A stretch of 64,000 nt of DNA, taken from the NCBI RefSeq assembly GCF_000495915.1, contig NZ_AOFQ01000032.1:62001-126000 (forward strand), given 5' to 3'. The notes beneath the pieces were generated by a model. It was given only the letters and a program-made list of their open reading frames with translations. It did no database searches and was not told the DNA's origin. A program made the translations under genes and the position numbers. Shown in pieces: positions 26,413 to 40,008 of the stretch (position 1 is its first letter; every line of letters starts with the position of its first letter). The DNA is from Stutzerimonas chloritidismutans AW-1 (GTDB lineage: Bacteria; Pseudomonadota; Gammaproteobacteria; Pseudomonadales; Pseudomonadaceae).

Positions 26413-26418
26413 AGCGCG

Positions 26419-27330
26419 TCAGAGATCCTGCTGCGCGGTGACCTGCTGCGCGATCTCGATCATCTGCTCGCGCATCCAGCGGTTGGCCGGGTCCTGATCG
26501 GTGCTTTCATGCCAATAGATGTGGGTTTCCAGCGGCATGATGTCTACCGGCAGATCGACCTGGTGCAGGTTGTGGCGCCGGGCGAAACGCTCGGGAACGG
26601 TCACCGCCATGTCGGTCTGGTCGATCACCTGGGTCGCCATCAGGTAGTGCTGTGAGCGCAGGGCGATCTTGCGCTGCAGACCCATCTTGCCCAACGCCAG
26701 ATCCACCAGACCGAGCCCGCTGCGGCGGCTGGAAATATGGATGTGCGACAGCGACAGGTACTGCTCCAGCGTCAGCTTGTCCTTGGCCAGCGGGTGGCCG
26801 CGGCGCATGGCGCAGATGTAGCGATCTTCCAGCAGCTTGACGTGGCGCACCTGCGGGTCGGTATTGAGCGGTGCATCCATGGCGAAATCCAGGCGGCCGG
26901 CAGCCAGTTCCTTGGTCGTCTCGCGACGCTTGGCCAGCATGCTCTCGATCTTCACGTTCGGTGCCAGTCGGCGCAGGCGCTGGAACAGCGGCGGCAGCAT
27001 CACCGCCTCGGTGAGGTCGGTCATGCTGATGCGGAAGGTCTTGTTCGCCTGCGCCGGGCTGAAGGTCCGGCTTTCCTGCACCGACACCCGCAGCAGCTGC
27101 AGCGCATTGCGCACCGGGCCGATGATGTTCTGCGCCATTGGCGTCGGCACCATGCCCTGGGCGGTGCGCACGAACAGCGGGTCGTTGAAGGTTTCGCGCA
27201 GGCGGGCGAGGGCGTTGGAAACGGCGGGCTGGGTGATGCCGACGATCTGCCCGGCGCGTGTCAGGTTCGCTTCGGTGTAGATGGCATCGAAGACGATGAA
27301 TAGATTCAGATCGACCTTGTTCAGGTTCAT
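26419..27330 (-). CDS. LysR-family transcriptional regulator
   Basis: The 303-residue protein starts MNLNKVDLNLFIVFDAIYTE and has the winged helix-turn-helix QIVGITQPAVSNALARLRE, then an effector domain. The start at 27330 has GGAGAGC upstream; a start 13 codons earlier lacks similarity. It is divergent from an acyl-CoA dehydrogenase gene across a 146-base gap with GGTGAT and ATCACC half-sites (27375-27380, 27415-27420). It probably controls that gene. The effector may be an acyl compound; not determined. Confidence 0.87.
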   Translation of the reverse strand: MNLNKVDLNLFIVFDAIYTEANLTRAGQIVGITQPAVSNALARLRETFNDPLFVRTAQGMVPTPMAQNIIGPVRNALQLLRVSVQESRTFSPAQANKTFRISMTDLTEAVMLPPLFQRLRRLAPNVKIESMLAKRRETTKELAAGRLDFAMDAPLNTDPQVRHVKLLEDRYICAMRRGHPLAKDKLTLEQYLSLSHIHISSRRSGLGLVDLALGKMGLQRKIALRSQHYLMATQVIDQTDMAVTVPERFARRHNLHQVDLPVDIMPLETHIYWHESTDQDPANRWMREQMIEIAQQVTAQQDL

Positions 27331-27476
27331 TGTTGTGCTCTCCGGCGTGTATCGGAATTCGCCGATCATATATCGGTGATGAATGTTTATACACGAGGAA
27401 AATAGCTTAGATAAATCACCAGGCCTCCTCTAGCATTCAAAACTACAAAACATTACCTGCCAGAAGGTTGTCGCCC

Positions 27477-28703
<1,227 letters not shown>

Positions 28704-28726
28704 GGCGTCGTCCCAGGCGCAGGATC

Positions 28727-28763
28727 AAAGGCAAAGCCACACGCCGTGGCTTTGCCTTTTTTA
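28727..28763 (+). terminator. Strong intrinsic terminator of the acyl-CoA dehydrogenase gene
   Basis: AAAGGCAAAGCCAC (28727-28740) pairs perfectly with GTGGCTTTGCCTTT (28746-28759), followed by TTT. The reverse orientation also shows T residues, so it may end the convergent mannitol operon too. Confidence 0.88.
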
Positions 28764-28796
28764 TGAACTATTTCCCTGCCGACCGAGCGCTGCGCA

Positions 28797-30320
28797 TCAG
28801 GAGGCGACCGGCGTCAGGTCCGGTGGCGTGTGCTGACCGTAGATGCTGGCTACCAGTTGCCGATAGCGCCGATAGGCCTGCTCGTAGGCCAGAACCGCGG
28901 CGGTGTCAGGCGCGACCGCCGTGGTCTCGTCGAGGCTGACACAGCGCTGGCACAGCTCGGCGAGGCTCGCCGCGGGATCGCGCTGTCTGGCATGGCACCA
29001 CGCCGCCTGGATCGCGCCACCCAGCGCCGCGGCTTCGCTGTGGCGGGCGCAGACCACCGGCGTCGCCATCATGTCGGCTACGATCTGCCGCCACAGCGGG
29101 TTCTTCGCGCCGCCGCCGATGAGCTGAATCCGCTCGCCGCGAATGCCGCTTTCGCGCAGCAGGTCCAGCCCGTAGCGCAGGCCGAAGGTCACGCCTTCGA
29201 GCACCGCGCGGCAGAGATTGGCGCGGGTCAGGTTGTCGGCGGTCAGGCCGTGCAGGCTGGCGCTGGCCTGGGGCAGGGCGGGGACGCGCTCGCCGTTGAG
29301 AAACGGCAGCATGGTGACGCCCTCGCAGCCGATCGGTGCCTGCGCCACCAGCGCGTTGAACGCATCGAGGTCCAGCTCCAGCAGGTCGCGTATCGCCGCG
29401 TTGGCGTTGGTCAGGTTCATGGTGCAGATCAGCGGCAGCCAGCCCCCGCTGGACGAGCAGAACGTCGCGACTGATGGCTGCGGACTGATCCGAGGTTCCC
29501 CGGAGAACGCGTAGAGCGTGCCGGAGGTTCCCAGGCTCATGGTGATCGCGCCGGGGCGGATGTTGTCGGTGCCGATGGCGCCCATCATGTTGTCACCACC
29601 GCCGCTCGCCACGATGGCCTGGGAGTTCAGGCCCAGCCGGACGGCAAGTTCGGGGCGTAGCCGGCCGACCGGCTGATGGGGTTCGATCAGCTCCGGCAGC
29701 GCCGCCTCCAGACGGCCGCTGGGATCGACATACCGCAGGATGTCGAACGCCCACTGCCGGGTGCGCACATCGAGATAGCCGGTGCCGGAGGCGTCGCCGT
29801 ATTCGCTTACGCAACGCCCGGTCAGCCAGTAATTGAGGTAGTCGTGGGGTAGCAGGATATGGGCGATGCGAGCGAACAGCGCGGGGTGCTGCTCCTTCAT
29901 CCACAGCAGCTTGGATACCGTGTAGCCCGGTGCGATGACGATACCGAGGCGTTGCAGCGAACCCTGTTCACCGCCCAGCCAGTCGAGCAGGCGCTGATTC
30001 TCCGTAGCCGACTCCGTGTCGCACCAGAGCTTGGCCGGGCGCAACACGCGGCCCGCGGCATCGAGCGTAACCAAGCCATGCTGCTGCCCGGATACACCAA
30101 TGCCCAGCACGGCATCGCCGTCGACTCCGGCCTCGGCGAGTGCCGCGGCGGTGGCGCTAGCGAAGGCGGCGGTCCACTGCTCGGTGTCCTGCTCGCGCCG
30201 GCCATTGGGTCCGCTGATCAAATCGTGGCCGGCCGAGCCCTGGCCGAGCACGCGCCCGTTGCTGGCGTCGAGCAACAGCGCCTTGGTGCCCTGGGTGCCG
30301 CAATCGATCCCGAGAAACAT
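28797..30320 (-). CDS. xylB: Xylulokinase of the mannitol/polyol operon
   Basis: The FGGY-family kinase of 507 residues starts MFLGIDCGTQGTKALLLDAS and contains the FGGY motifs GVSGQQHGLVTLD and LIGGGAKNPLWRQIVADMM. It phosphorylates D-xylulose made from D-arabitol by the polyol dehydrogenase; P. fluorescens calls it MtlY. The ATG at 30320 has GGGGTG upstream and fits the family; a GTG at 30335 overlapping the mtlD stop is an alternative. It is the last gene of the operon. Confidence 0.93.
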   Translation of the reverse strand: MFLGIDCGTQGTKALLLDASNGRVLGQGSAGHDLISGPNGRREQDTEQWTAAFASATAAALAEAGVDGDAVLGIGVSGQQHGLVTLDAAGRVLRPAKLWCDTESATENQRLLDWLGGEQGSLQRLGIVIAPGYTVSKLLWMKEQHPALFARIAHILLPHDYLNYWLTGRCVSEYGDASGTGYLDVRTRQWAFDILRYVDPSGRLEAALPELIEPHQPVGRLRPELAVRLGLNSQAIVASGGGDNMMGAIGTDNIRPGAITMSLGTSGTLYAFSGEPRISPQPSVATFCSSSGGWLPLICTMNLTNANAAIRDLLELDLDAFNALVAQAPIGCEGVTMLPFLNGERVPALPQASASLHGLTADNLTRANLCRAVLEGVTFGLRYGLDLLRESGIRGERIQLIGGGAKNPLWRQIVADMMATPVVCARHSEAAALGGAIQAAWCHARQRDPAASLAELCQRCVSLDETTAVAPDTAAVLAYEQAYRRYRQLVASIYGQHTPPDLTPVAS

Positions 30321-30331
30321 GCCGCACCCCG

Positions 30332-31810
<1,479 letters not shown>

Positions 31811-31916
31811 CTCGGGCCTCGCTGGGCTTGAATGTGGAAAAGCCGGGGGCGGGATCGCTGCCATTGCGGGCGCAGCGATCTGCCGGTAAGTCAGGGCTCG
31901 GGTGGCTATGGGGCGG

Positions 31917-33020
<1,104 letters not shown>

Positions 33021-33058
33021 GTTAGGAATCCTCTATTGTTCTTCTCAGCTCGGCGGCG

Positions 33059-33892
<834 letters not shown>

Positions 33893-33902
33893 CGGTCTGT
33901 CC

Positions 33903-34847
33903 TCAGTATTTTTCGGTGAGATTCTTGCCGAGCATCCGCACCAGGATGATCGCCGCGATATTGGCGATGACTACCGCGATCAACCCGCCGGCCGATGCCA
34001 TCCCGACGTCGAATTGCAGCAGTGCCTGGGTGTAGATCAGGTAAGCAAGGTTGGTCGAGGCGTAGCCGGGACCACCGCTGGTAGTGGTGAAGATCTCGGC
34101 GAAGACCGATAGCAGGAAGATGGTTTCGATCATCACCACCACGGCGATCGGGCGTGCCAGATGCGGCAGGGTCAGGTGCCAGAAGATCGCGACGGGCCCA
34201 GCGCCATCGAGGCGGGCGGCTTCCTTCTGTTCCTGGTCGAGGGACTGCATGGCGGTCATCAGGATCAGGATCGCAAAGGGCAACCATTGCCAGGACACGA
34301 TGATCACGATCGAGGCGAGCGGGTGCTGGGCAAGCCAGTCGATCGGCTGGGCACCGAAGAACTTCCAGACCGCGGCGAGAATGCCGGAGACGGGGTGATA
34401 GATTAGGTTCTTCCAGACCAGCGCACTGACCGTCGGCATGATGAAGAACGGCGAGATCAGCATGACGCGGACGATCCCGCGCCCGGTGAAGTCAGCCGCC
34501 TCAAGCAGCGCGGAAATCAGTACGCCAAGTACGACGCTGATCAGCAACACGCTGCCCACCAGGATCAGCGTGTTGGTCATGCCAGGCATGAAGCCGGCGT
34601 CGGTCAGGAAGTAGTGAAAGTTCTCCAGCCCGACGAACTCATTGTCGCCGGGATAGAGCAGGTTGTAGCGGATCACCGAAAAGTAGACGGTCATCGACAG
34701 CGGAACCAGCATCCACAGCAGCAACAGTGCAACGGACGGGCTGACGAGGAACCAGCTGGGGCCGAATCGGCGTGGCTTACGCTCGCTCGGCTCGCTTGCC
34801 GTTTCGGTGACAGGTGCCTTGGGCAAGGCTGCGGATGAGGTGGCCAT
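33903..34847 (-). CDS. mtlF: Mannitol/sorbitol ABC transporter permease
   Basis: A 314-residue MalF-like permease with a charged cytoplasmic N-terminus (about 45 residues), six helices and the EAA loop EAARLDGAGPVAIFWHLTLP. It pairs with MtlG to form the channel. The ATG at 34847 has CCGGAG upstream; a start 20 codons earlier is possible but lacks a site. It follows mtlE by 92 bases. Confidence 0.94.
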   Translation of the reverse strand: MATSSAALPKAPVTETASEPSERKPRRFGPSWFLVSPSVALLLLWMLVPLSMTVYFSVIRYNLLYPGDNEFVGLENFHYFLTDAGFMPGMTNTLILVGSVLLISVVLGVLISALLEAADFTGRGIVRVMLISPFFIMPTVSALVWKNLIYHPVSGILAAVWKFFGAQPIDWLAQHPLASIVIIVSWQWLPFAILILMTAMQSLDQEQKEAARLDGAGPVAIFWHLTLPHLARPIAVVVMIETIFLLSVFAEIFTTTSGGPGYASTNLAYLIYTQALLQFDVGMASAGGLIAVVIANIAAIILVRMLGKNLTEKY

Positions 34848-34939
34848 GGGGGTGCTCCGGCTGTAAGAAGGCCTTAAGGGCTCGGGCGAGCCCTGTCCGG
34901 TGTTCACCTTCGGTTGAAGGGGTTACCTACTTGGGATGC

Positions 34940-36247
34940 TCACTTGGGATAGCCGGCGCGCTTCATTTCCCGCGTGGTGGATTGCTGCACTGCAGTCAGC
35001 ATCTGCTCGACCGGCATCTGCCCGGTAAGCGCCGCGGAGAACATCTTGCCGACCTGGGTACCGATTGCCTGGAACTCCGGAATGGTCACCAGCTGGATGC
35101 CGACATAAGGAACCGGCTTGGCCGATGGCGAGGCGGGATCAGCCTGCTTCAACGACTCCAGGGTGATCTTGGCGAACGGCGCTGCGGCCATGTACTCATC
35201 GTTGTAGGTCGATTCGCGCGTACCCGGTGGCACGTTGGTGACGCCATCGGTTTCGGCAACGAGCTTGGCGTAGTCCTTGGAGGTTGCCCAGGCGGTGAAC
35301 TGCTTGGCGGCGTCCTTTTGTTGCGAGCTGGTCGGGATAGCCAGCGCCCAGGAGTACAGCCAGGCGGAACCCTTGTCGGTGTCTTCCTGCGGAGCAAAGG
35401 TGAAGCCCACCTTGTCGGCGACCTTGCTTTGCGATTCGTCAGTCACGAAGGAACCGGCGACCGTTGCATCGACCCACATGGCGCACTTGCCGCTGTTGAA
35501 CAGGGCCAGGTTTTCGTTGAAGCCGTTGCTTGAGGCGCCCGGTGGGCCGTACTTGCTCAACAGATCCACATAGAAGTTGGCGGCCTTGGTCCATTCAGGG
35601 CCGTCGAACTCTGGCTGCCACTTCTCATCGAACCAGCGCGCACCGAATGAGTTGGCGACCGTCGTGACCAGCGCCATGTTCTCGCCCCAACCGGCCTTGC
35701 CGCGCAGGCAGATGCCGTATTGGTCTTCGCCAGGCTTGTGCAGCTTTTCGGCGAACCCGGCCATTTGCGTCCAGGTGGGATGTTCAGGCATGTCCAGGCC
35801 CGCCTGCTCGAACAGGTCGGTGCGGTAGTAGGTCATGGAGCTTTCGGCATAGAACGGCAGGGCGAACAGCGTCCCATCTACCGACAGGCCTTCGCGTACT
35901 GAAGGAAATACGTCGTCCAGATCGTAGCCTTCTGGCAGATCCTTCATCGGCGCCAGCCAGCCCTTGTCGCCCCAGAGCGAGGCTTCATACATGCCAATGG
36001 TCAGCACGTCGAACTGGCCGCCCTGGGTGGCGATATCGGTGGTCAGGCGTTGGCGCAGCACGTTCTCTTCGAGCACCACCCAGTTGAGCTTGATATCGGG
36101 ATTCTGCTGCTCGAAGGTCTTGGAGAGGCGCTGCATGCGGATCATGTCCGCGTTATTGACGGTGGCAACGGTGAGGGTTTCGGCGGCCTGGGCCAGCGCA
36201 ATCGAGGCCATGCAGGCGGTACCGAGCAGCAAGTTGAATGCTTTCAT
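34940..36247 (-). CDS. mtlE: Mannitol/sorbitol ABC transporter substrate-binding protein
   Basis: A 435-residue periplasmic binding protein with signal peptide MKAFNLLLGTACMASIALAQ and a family-1 sugar-binding fold (LTVATVNNADMIRMQRLSKT at the mature start). It captures mannitol, sorbitol or arabitol and passes them to MtlFG. GAAGAGGAG is a strong ribosome site for the ATG at 36247. It is the first structural gene of the operon, directly behind a promoter with AraC-type direct repeats. Confidence 0.95.
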   Translation of the reverse strand: MKAFNLLLGTACMASIALAQAAETLTVATVNNADMIRMQRLSKTFEQQNPDIKLNWVVLEENVLRQRLTTDIATQGGQFDVLTIGMYEASLWGDKGWLAPMKDLPEGYDLDDVFPSVREGLSVDGTLFALPFYAESSMTYYRTDLFEQAGLDMPEHPTWTQMAGFAEKLHKPGEDQYGICLRGKAGWGENMALVTTVANSFGARWFDEKWQPEFDGPEWTKAANFYVDLLSKYGPPGASSNGFNENLALFNSGKCAMWVDATVAGSFVTDESQSKVADKVGFTFAPQEDTDKGSAWLYSWALAIPTSSQQKDAAKQFTAWATSKDYAKLVAETDGVTNVPPGTRESTYNDEYMAAAPFAKITLESLKQADPASPSAKPVPYVGIQLVTIPEFQAIGTQVGKMFSAALTGQMPVEQMLTAVQQSTTREMKRAGYPK

Positions 36248-36334
36248 TCGTGGACTCCTCTTCCAGATCAGGGCCTGGAAGCACTTATTGTTTTTGTTGT
36301 TACCCGCGTACTGCGCTACGAGCGTCTGGCAGGC

Positions 36335-36364
36335 ATTACAACGCCGGCAGTGGCCGCGCGACAA
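36335..36364 (-). promoter_or_regulatory. Candidate mtlE promoter
   Basis: Read on the minus strand: TTGTCG (36364-36359), an 18-base spacer and TGTAAT (36340-36335). The -10 box matches 5 of 6 consensus bases. The -35 box is weak and lies 9 bases from the MtlR-like repeats, as expected for an activator-dependent promoter. Confidence 0.5.
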
Positions 36365-36373
36365 AGCCGTGAC

Positions 36374-36406
36374 TGCACTCGCTTCGATACTTTTTTGCAC
36401 TCGCTT
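36374..36406 (-). promoter_or_regulatory. MtlR-like direct repeats
   Basis: TGCACTCGCTT occurs at 36374-36384 and again at 36396-36406, exactly 22 bases apart (about two helical turns). Two in-phase direct repeats just upstream of the -35 box are the usual AraC-family activator site. MtlR, coded next door, is the likely binder. Confidence 0.6.
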
Positions 36407-36544
36407 GACCGCGGTGGGCTGCCCGCAGCGGCACCGTCCAGACCTGTCGCAGGGCTCAAGAGCGGGGCTTTGCCACGATCATAAAGACGCAAGCGGGGTA
36501 GCGGGCGAGGAACAGGGCGCTGGAGCCGGCCGGCCGGAAGCGTA

Positions 36545-37450
36545 TCAGCTGGCCAGGTTCTGCTCGGTCAGACGTTGTTCGACGAGGCGTCGATAGCACG
36601 ATGGGGTCATGCCCTTGAGCTGCTGGAAGCGGCGATTGAAATTGGACAGGTTGTTGAAACCCGATTCGAAACAGACATCCGTGACCGGCTTGTCCTGATC
36701 GAGCAGCAGTTCGCAGGATTTGCTGATGCGCAGGCTGTTGACGAACTCGACGTAGCAGCGCCCGGTGGCGCGCTTGAAGAAGCGCGAGAAGTAGGTGGGC
36801 TTCATGCCGAGATGGCTGGCGACTTCCTCCAGCGGCAGCTCGCGCATGTAGTGTTCGAAGATGTAGTTGACCGCCATGTTGGTCCGGTCGGCCTGCTGCT
36901 CGTCGCTCAACTGTGCCGAAGTGGCGCCGGAGAGCAGCTGGTAGTCGTCGCACCTGGCAAGCAGCTCGAGCATGATCAGGAAATAGCCGAGGCGGGTGGC
37001 GCCGCGGCTGTCGGCGATCTGCTGCATCAGCTGGCGTGCCTGGGCGATGGTCTGCGGACAGCGAAACTCGATGCCGTAGCGCGAGCGCTCGAGCATCGGC
37101 GTGAAGGTCCGCAGCTCGGAGAAGACAGCGTGGCCCGCTTCGAGCATCTCGTCCGTGAAGTTGACCAGCATGTCGCGTTTGGCCACGACCTCGCCGTCCT
37201 CGACCTGGCTGATCCAGTTGTGCGGCAGGTGCGGGCCGGTGAGGAACAGGCTGTCCGGGCCGAAATTACCTACGTAGTCGCCGACGAACACCTTGCCGGA
37301 GCTGGCGACGATCAGATGCAGCTCGTACTCCTTGTGGTTGTGCCAGCGCACCAGCGGGCAGGGGAACCCGTGCTCGCGATAGATCAGCGAGTTGCCGTGG
37401 TGGTCGTCCATCAGCTCGTAGGACGGGTCGGTAATCTTCAACGCTCTCAT
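36545..37450 (-). CDS. mtlR: AraC-family activator of the mannitol operon
   Basis: The 301-residue regulator has an N-terminal cupin-like effector domain (WHNHKEYELHLIVASSGKVF) and a C-terminal double helix-turn-helix (LPLEEVASHLGMKPTYFSRF and DVCFESGFNNLSNFNRRF). It matches P. fluorescens MtlR in type, length and place before mtlE. The ATG at 37450 is chosen from the family start; GGACCC is a modest ribosome site. It probably responds to mannitol, sorbitol or arabitol. Confidence 0.93.
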   Translation of the reverse strand: MRALKITDPSYELMDDHHGNSLIYREHGFPCPLVRWHNHKEYELHLIVASSGKVFVGDYVGNFGPDSLFLTGPHLPHNWISQVEDGEVVAKRDMLVNFTDEMLEAGHAVFSELRTFTPMLERSRYGIEFRCPQTIAQARQLMQQIADSRGATRLGYFLIMLELLARCDDYQLLSGATSAQLSDEQQADRTNMAVNYIFEHYMRELPLEEVASHLGMKPTYFSRFFKRATGRCYVEFVNSLRISKSCELLLDQDKPVTDVCFESGFNNLSNFNRRFQQLKGMTPSCYRRLVEQRLTEQNLAS

Positions 37451-37516
37451 GCAGGGTCCGTTGTCGTGAAAGGCCACGAAGGGTTATAGCTGCTGAGGGC
37501 GCAACGGCCAAACCGG

Positions 37517-38449
37517 TCAGACAATTTCGTATCGGTAGGGCAGGTCCGGACCACGCCGGGAACAGGTGATGGCGGCAGCGCTGCTGGCGAAGGCGAGCAT
37601 GGCCTGCAGTTGCGCAGGTCCCATCTGTGCGAGCCCGTGCGGCGAGTCAAGCTGCTGTTCGGCCAGGTAGGCGAGCAACGCGGCCTGGAAGGTGTCGCCG
37701 GCTCCCACGGTGTCACGCACCGTCACCGCATGCGCGGCCACATGCAGCTGGCCGTGCTTGCGGCTGAAGAGCTGTGCGCCGTCGGCACCGCGGGTTAGCA
37801 CCACCAGTTCGGCGTGATGGTCCAGCCAGCGCTGGGCGATGCTCGCTGGCGCAACGCCCGGATAGAGCAGGGCCAGGTCCTCGTCGCTGACCTTGATCAG
37901 ATGTGCGCGTTCGGCGAATGCCTCGACCCGCTCGCGCCAACGTTCGAGGCTGGGTTCGACGTTGAGGCGAATGTTCGGATCGAGTGAAATCAGGCGCTGG
38001 GCATGCTCGCGATGCAGCAAGGCCAGCAGCGTATCGGCAATCGGCGGCGTCACCAGCGAATAGGAACCGAAATGGATGCCACGAATGCCAGCAGGCAGCG
38101 GCTGCAGCTGTTCGGTATGCAACAGGCGATCGGCACAGCCTTCGCCGCGAAAGCTGTAGACCGGACTGCCATCGGCGCCGATGGCGACCATCGCCAGGGT
38201 GGTCGGCGCATCGAAGATGGCGAGATGCTCGGTGGCAACACCTTCTTCCTGCAGCAGCTCTAGCAGGCACTGACCGAAATGATCGCGGGAGAGCCCACCG
38301 AGCAGCGCGGCCTGCGCGCCCAACCGGGCCAGCCCGACAGCAACGTTGAACGGCGAGCCACCTGCAACGGCTTCCAGATGCAGACGACTGCGGCTGTCGG
38401 TCGAGGCCGCGAACACATCGAAAAGCGCTTCACCACAGACGAGGTACAT
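37517..38449 (-). CDS. mtlZ: Fructokinase (PfkB family)
   Basis: A 310-residue PfkB kinase with the N-terminal GGSPFNVAVGLARLGAQAAL motif and the C-terminal anion-hole motif TVGAGDTFQAALLAYL. It phosphorylates the fructose made by MtlD, completing mannitol catabolism. AGGA supports the ATG at 38449. In P. fluorescens mtlZ is the last gene of the operon; here it lies upstream of mtlR, on the same strand, 66 bases before it. Confidence 0.9.
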   Translation of the reverse strand: MYLVCGEALFDVFAASTDSRSRLHLEAVAGGSPFNVAVGLARLGAQAALLGGLSRDHFGQCLLELLQEEGVATEHLAIFDAPTTLAMVAIGADGSPVYSFRGEGCADRLLHTEQLQPLPAGIRGIHFGSYSLVTPPIADTLLALLHREHAQRLISLDPNIRLNVEPSLERWRERVEAFAERAHLIKVSDEDLALLYPGVAPASIAQRWLDHHAELVVLTRGADGAQLFSRKHGQLHVAAHAVTVRDTVGAGDTFQAALLAYLAEQQLDSPHGLAQMGPAQLQAMLAFASSAAAITCSRRGPDLPYRYEIV

Positions 38450-38548
38450 GGACGATTCCTGCTGGCGGAAATCGCCCGAGCTTAAACCCGGCGCCGGCAC
38501 CGGGACAGTACGCCCGCGGCTGGCGGCCGATACGATCTTGCACTCGTT

Positions 38549-39913
38549 TCAGTACACCCAGACTTCGACGCGGCGATTCTTGATGCGGCCCGCTTCGCTG
38601 TTAGATGCCACTGGAAGTTGATCGCCCAAACCATTGATTTCCTTTACAAGGATGCCACCACGCGCCAGTTCGCGACGCACCGCCATGGCGCGCAGTTTGG
38701 ACAGCAATGCAGTCCGCGCGGGATCGTTGCGGGCGTCGCCGAAGCCGACCAGCACCGCAGCGTTCATCTGCTTGTCGTGGCTGTTGAGATAGTCGATCAA
38801 ACGCTGCACATCGCGTTGGGCCTTGTTGTCCAGTTGCGCGCTGCCTTCGGCGAAGCGGAAGTTGACGGTCAGTCGCTGTGCCTCCTTGGCCAGCTGCTGA
38901 TAGGCCTCGGGCATCGTCGTCTGTAGCGGCAGCCTGATCGGCGCGATGGCCTGGGCCACGTAACCGGATTTCTCGACGATGGCCTGTCCTTCCGGGCTGT
39001 GCACGAAGCTCAGGAACTCGCGGGTCCATGCGGACTGCTTCTGGGGATCGGCGTAGAGGAACAGCCGGCGCGACAGCGGGTAGTCCTCGGTGGCGACCAG
39101 CGCCTGGCTCGGCGGCATGGGCTGGGAATCGCCGTCGGTGATTGCCAGCGCTTTCGACTTGCCGACGGAGGCGAGGCCGACGAAGCCGATGGCGCCGCTA
39201 CGGCGGCTGACCGCCTGGGACAGGGCGTCGTTGGATTCGTAGCGCACGGCGCTGGTGGCCAATGCCTGCCCCTGACTGTTCAGCACCAGCTCCTTGAAGG
39301 TGTCGTAGGTACCGGACTGGTCATCACGCGCGTGCAGCTCGACGGCAACGTCCGCACCGCCCAGCTCACGCCAGCTGGTGATCTTGCCGGCGAACAGGCG
39401 GGCTACCTGCTCCACGCTGAGAGACTGCACCGGGTTGTCGGGATGGACGATCACCGCCAGGCCATCGATGGCGATGACCTGTTCGCTCCCGGCGCTGCGC
39501 ATGTCGCCCAGGGCGGCGAGGCTCTGCGCTTCGCTCTGTTTGATCGGTCGCGAAGCAGCGGCGAGATCGGCAGTACCGTCTTTCAGCCCAGCGAATCCGG
39601 TACCGGTGCCATGCGCGGCGACCAGTGCCTGCACGGTCCGGCCGCGCTCGTCGAGGGCAGTGATGTGCTGCTCGTTTTCCTTGCCGGCCGGGGCGATGCG
39701 GACCGACTGCAGGCCCTTGGCCTCGAACAGGCCGCCCACCAGCATCGGTGCCAGCTTGGCACCCACGGTATTGGAGCCGTGGATGCGCAGTACGGCCGAT
39801 CCGTCTGGCGGGGTGGGTGGGGCGGCGAGGCTGGCGCTGGAGGCGCCGCCCAGCGTGACCAGCAGCAGGGGCAGTGCCCGATTCCAGAACCGTCCAAACA
39901 CACGTGACGTCAT
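38549..39913 (-). CDS. PstS-like binding protein fused to OmpA C-terminal domain
   Basis: The 454-residue exported protein has a signal peptide (to about residue 30), a phosphate-type binding domain (about 40-330: LRIHGSNTVGAKLAPMLVGG, DQSGTYDTFKELVL) and an OmpA-like peptidoglycan-binding domain at the C-terminus (VNFRFAEGSAQLDNKAQRDV then GFGDARNDPARTALLSKLRA and NRRVEVWVY). It would hold a ligand-binding domain on the cell wall. GGAGG precedes the ATG. No phosphate transporter genes are near, so a role in sensing, binding or anchoring is open. Confidence 0.88.
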   Translation of the reverse strand: MTSRVFGRFWNRALPLLLVTLGGASSASLAAPPTPPDGSAVLRIHGSNTVGAKLAPMLVGGLFEAKGLQSVRIAPAGKENEQHITALDERGRTVQALVAAHGTGTGFAGLKDGTADLAAASRPIKQSEAQSLAALGDMRSAGSEQVIAIDGLAVIVHPDNPVQSLSVEQVARLFAGKITSWRELGGADVAVELHARDDQSGTYDTFKELVLNSQGQALATSAVRYESNDALSQAVSRRSGAIGFVGLASVGKSKALAITDGDSQPMPPSQALVATEDYPLSRRLFLYADPQKQSAWTREFLSFVHSPEGQAIVEKSGYVAQAIAPIRLPLQTTMPEAYQQLAKEAQRLTVNFRFAEGSAQLDNKAQRDVQRLIDYLNSHDKQMNAAVLVGFGDARNDPARTALLSKLRAMAVRRELARGGILVKEINGLGDQLPVASNSEAGRIKNRRVEVWVY

Positions 39914-40008
39914 CTCGCGACCTCCTTGTAGAAGGCCGCGAGATTAAGACGGTTCGGTTACCAATAAATGACAGCGCGGGCGGCGCTGCCGGAATTGCGC
40001 AGCGGTCG

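Larger units (their letters stand above)
36248..36544. other. mtlE promoter region
   Basis: About 300 bases between mtlR and mtlE. It contains two 11-base direct repeats (36374-36406), a sigma70-type promoter facing mtlE (36335-36364) and a leader of roughly 90 bases. No gene is visible. Confidence 0.65.

Noticed and set aside
27331..27476. NodD-like ATC-N9-GAT site in the LysR/acyl-CoA dehydrogenase gap
   Set aside because: The spacing found is 10, not 9, and the half-sites are only weakly symmetric; not strong enough to call.
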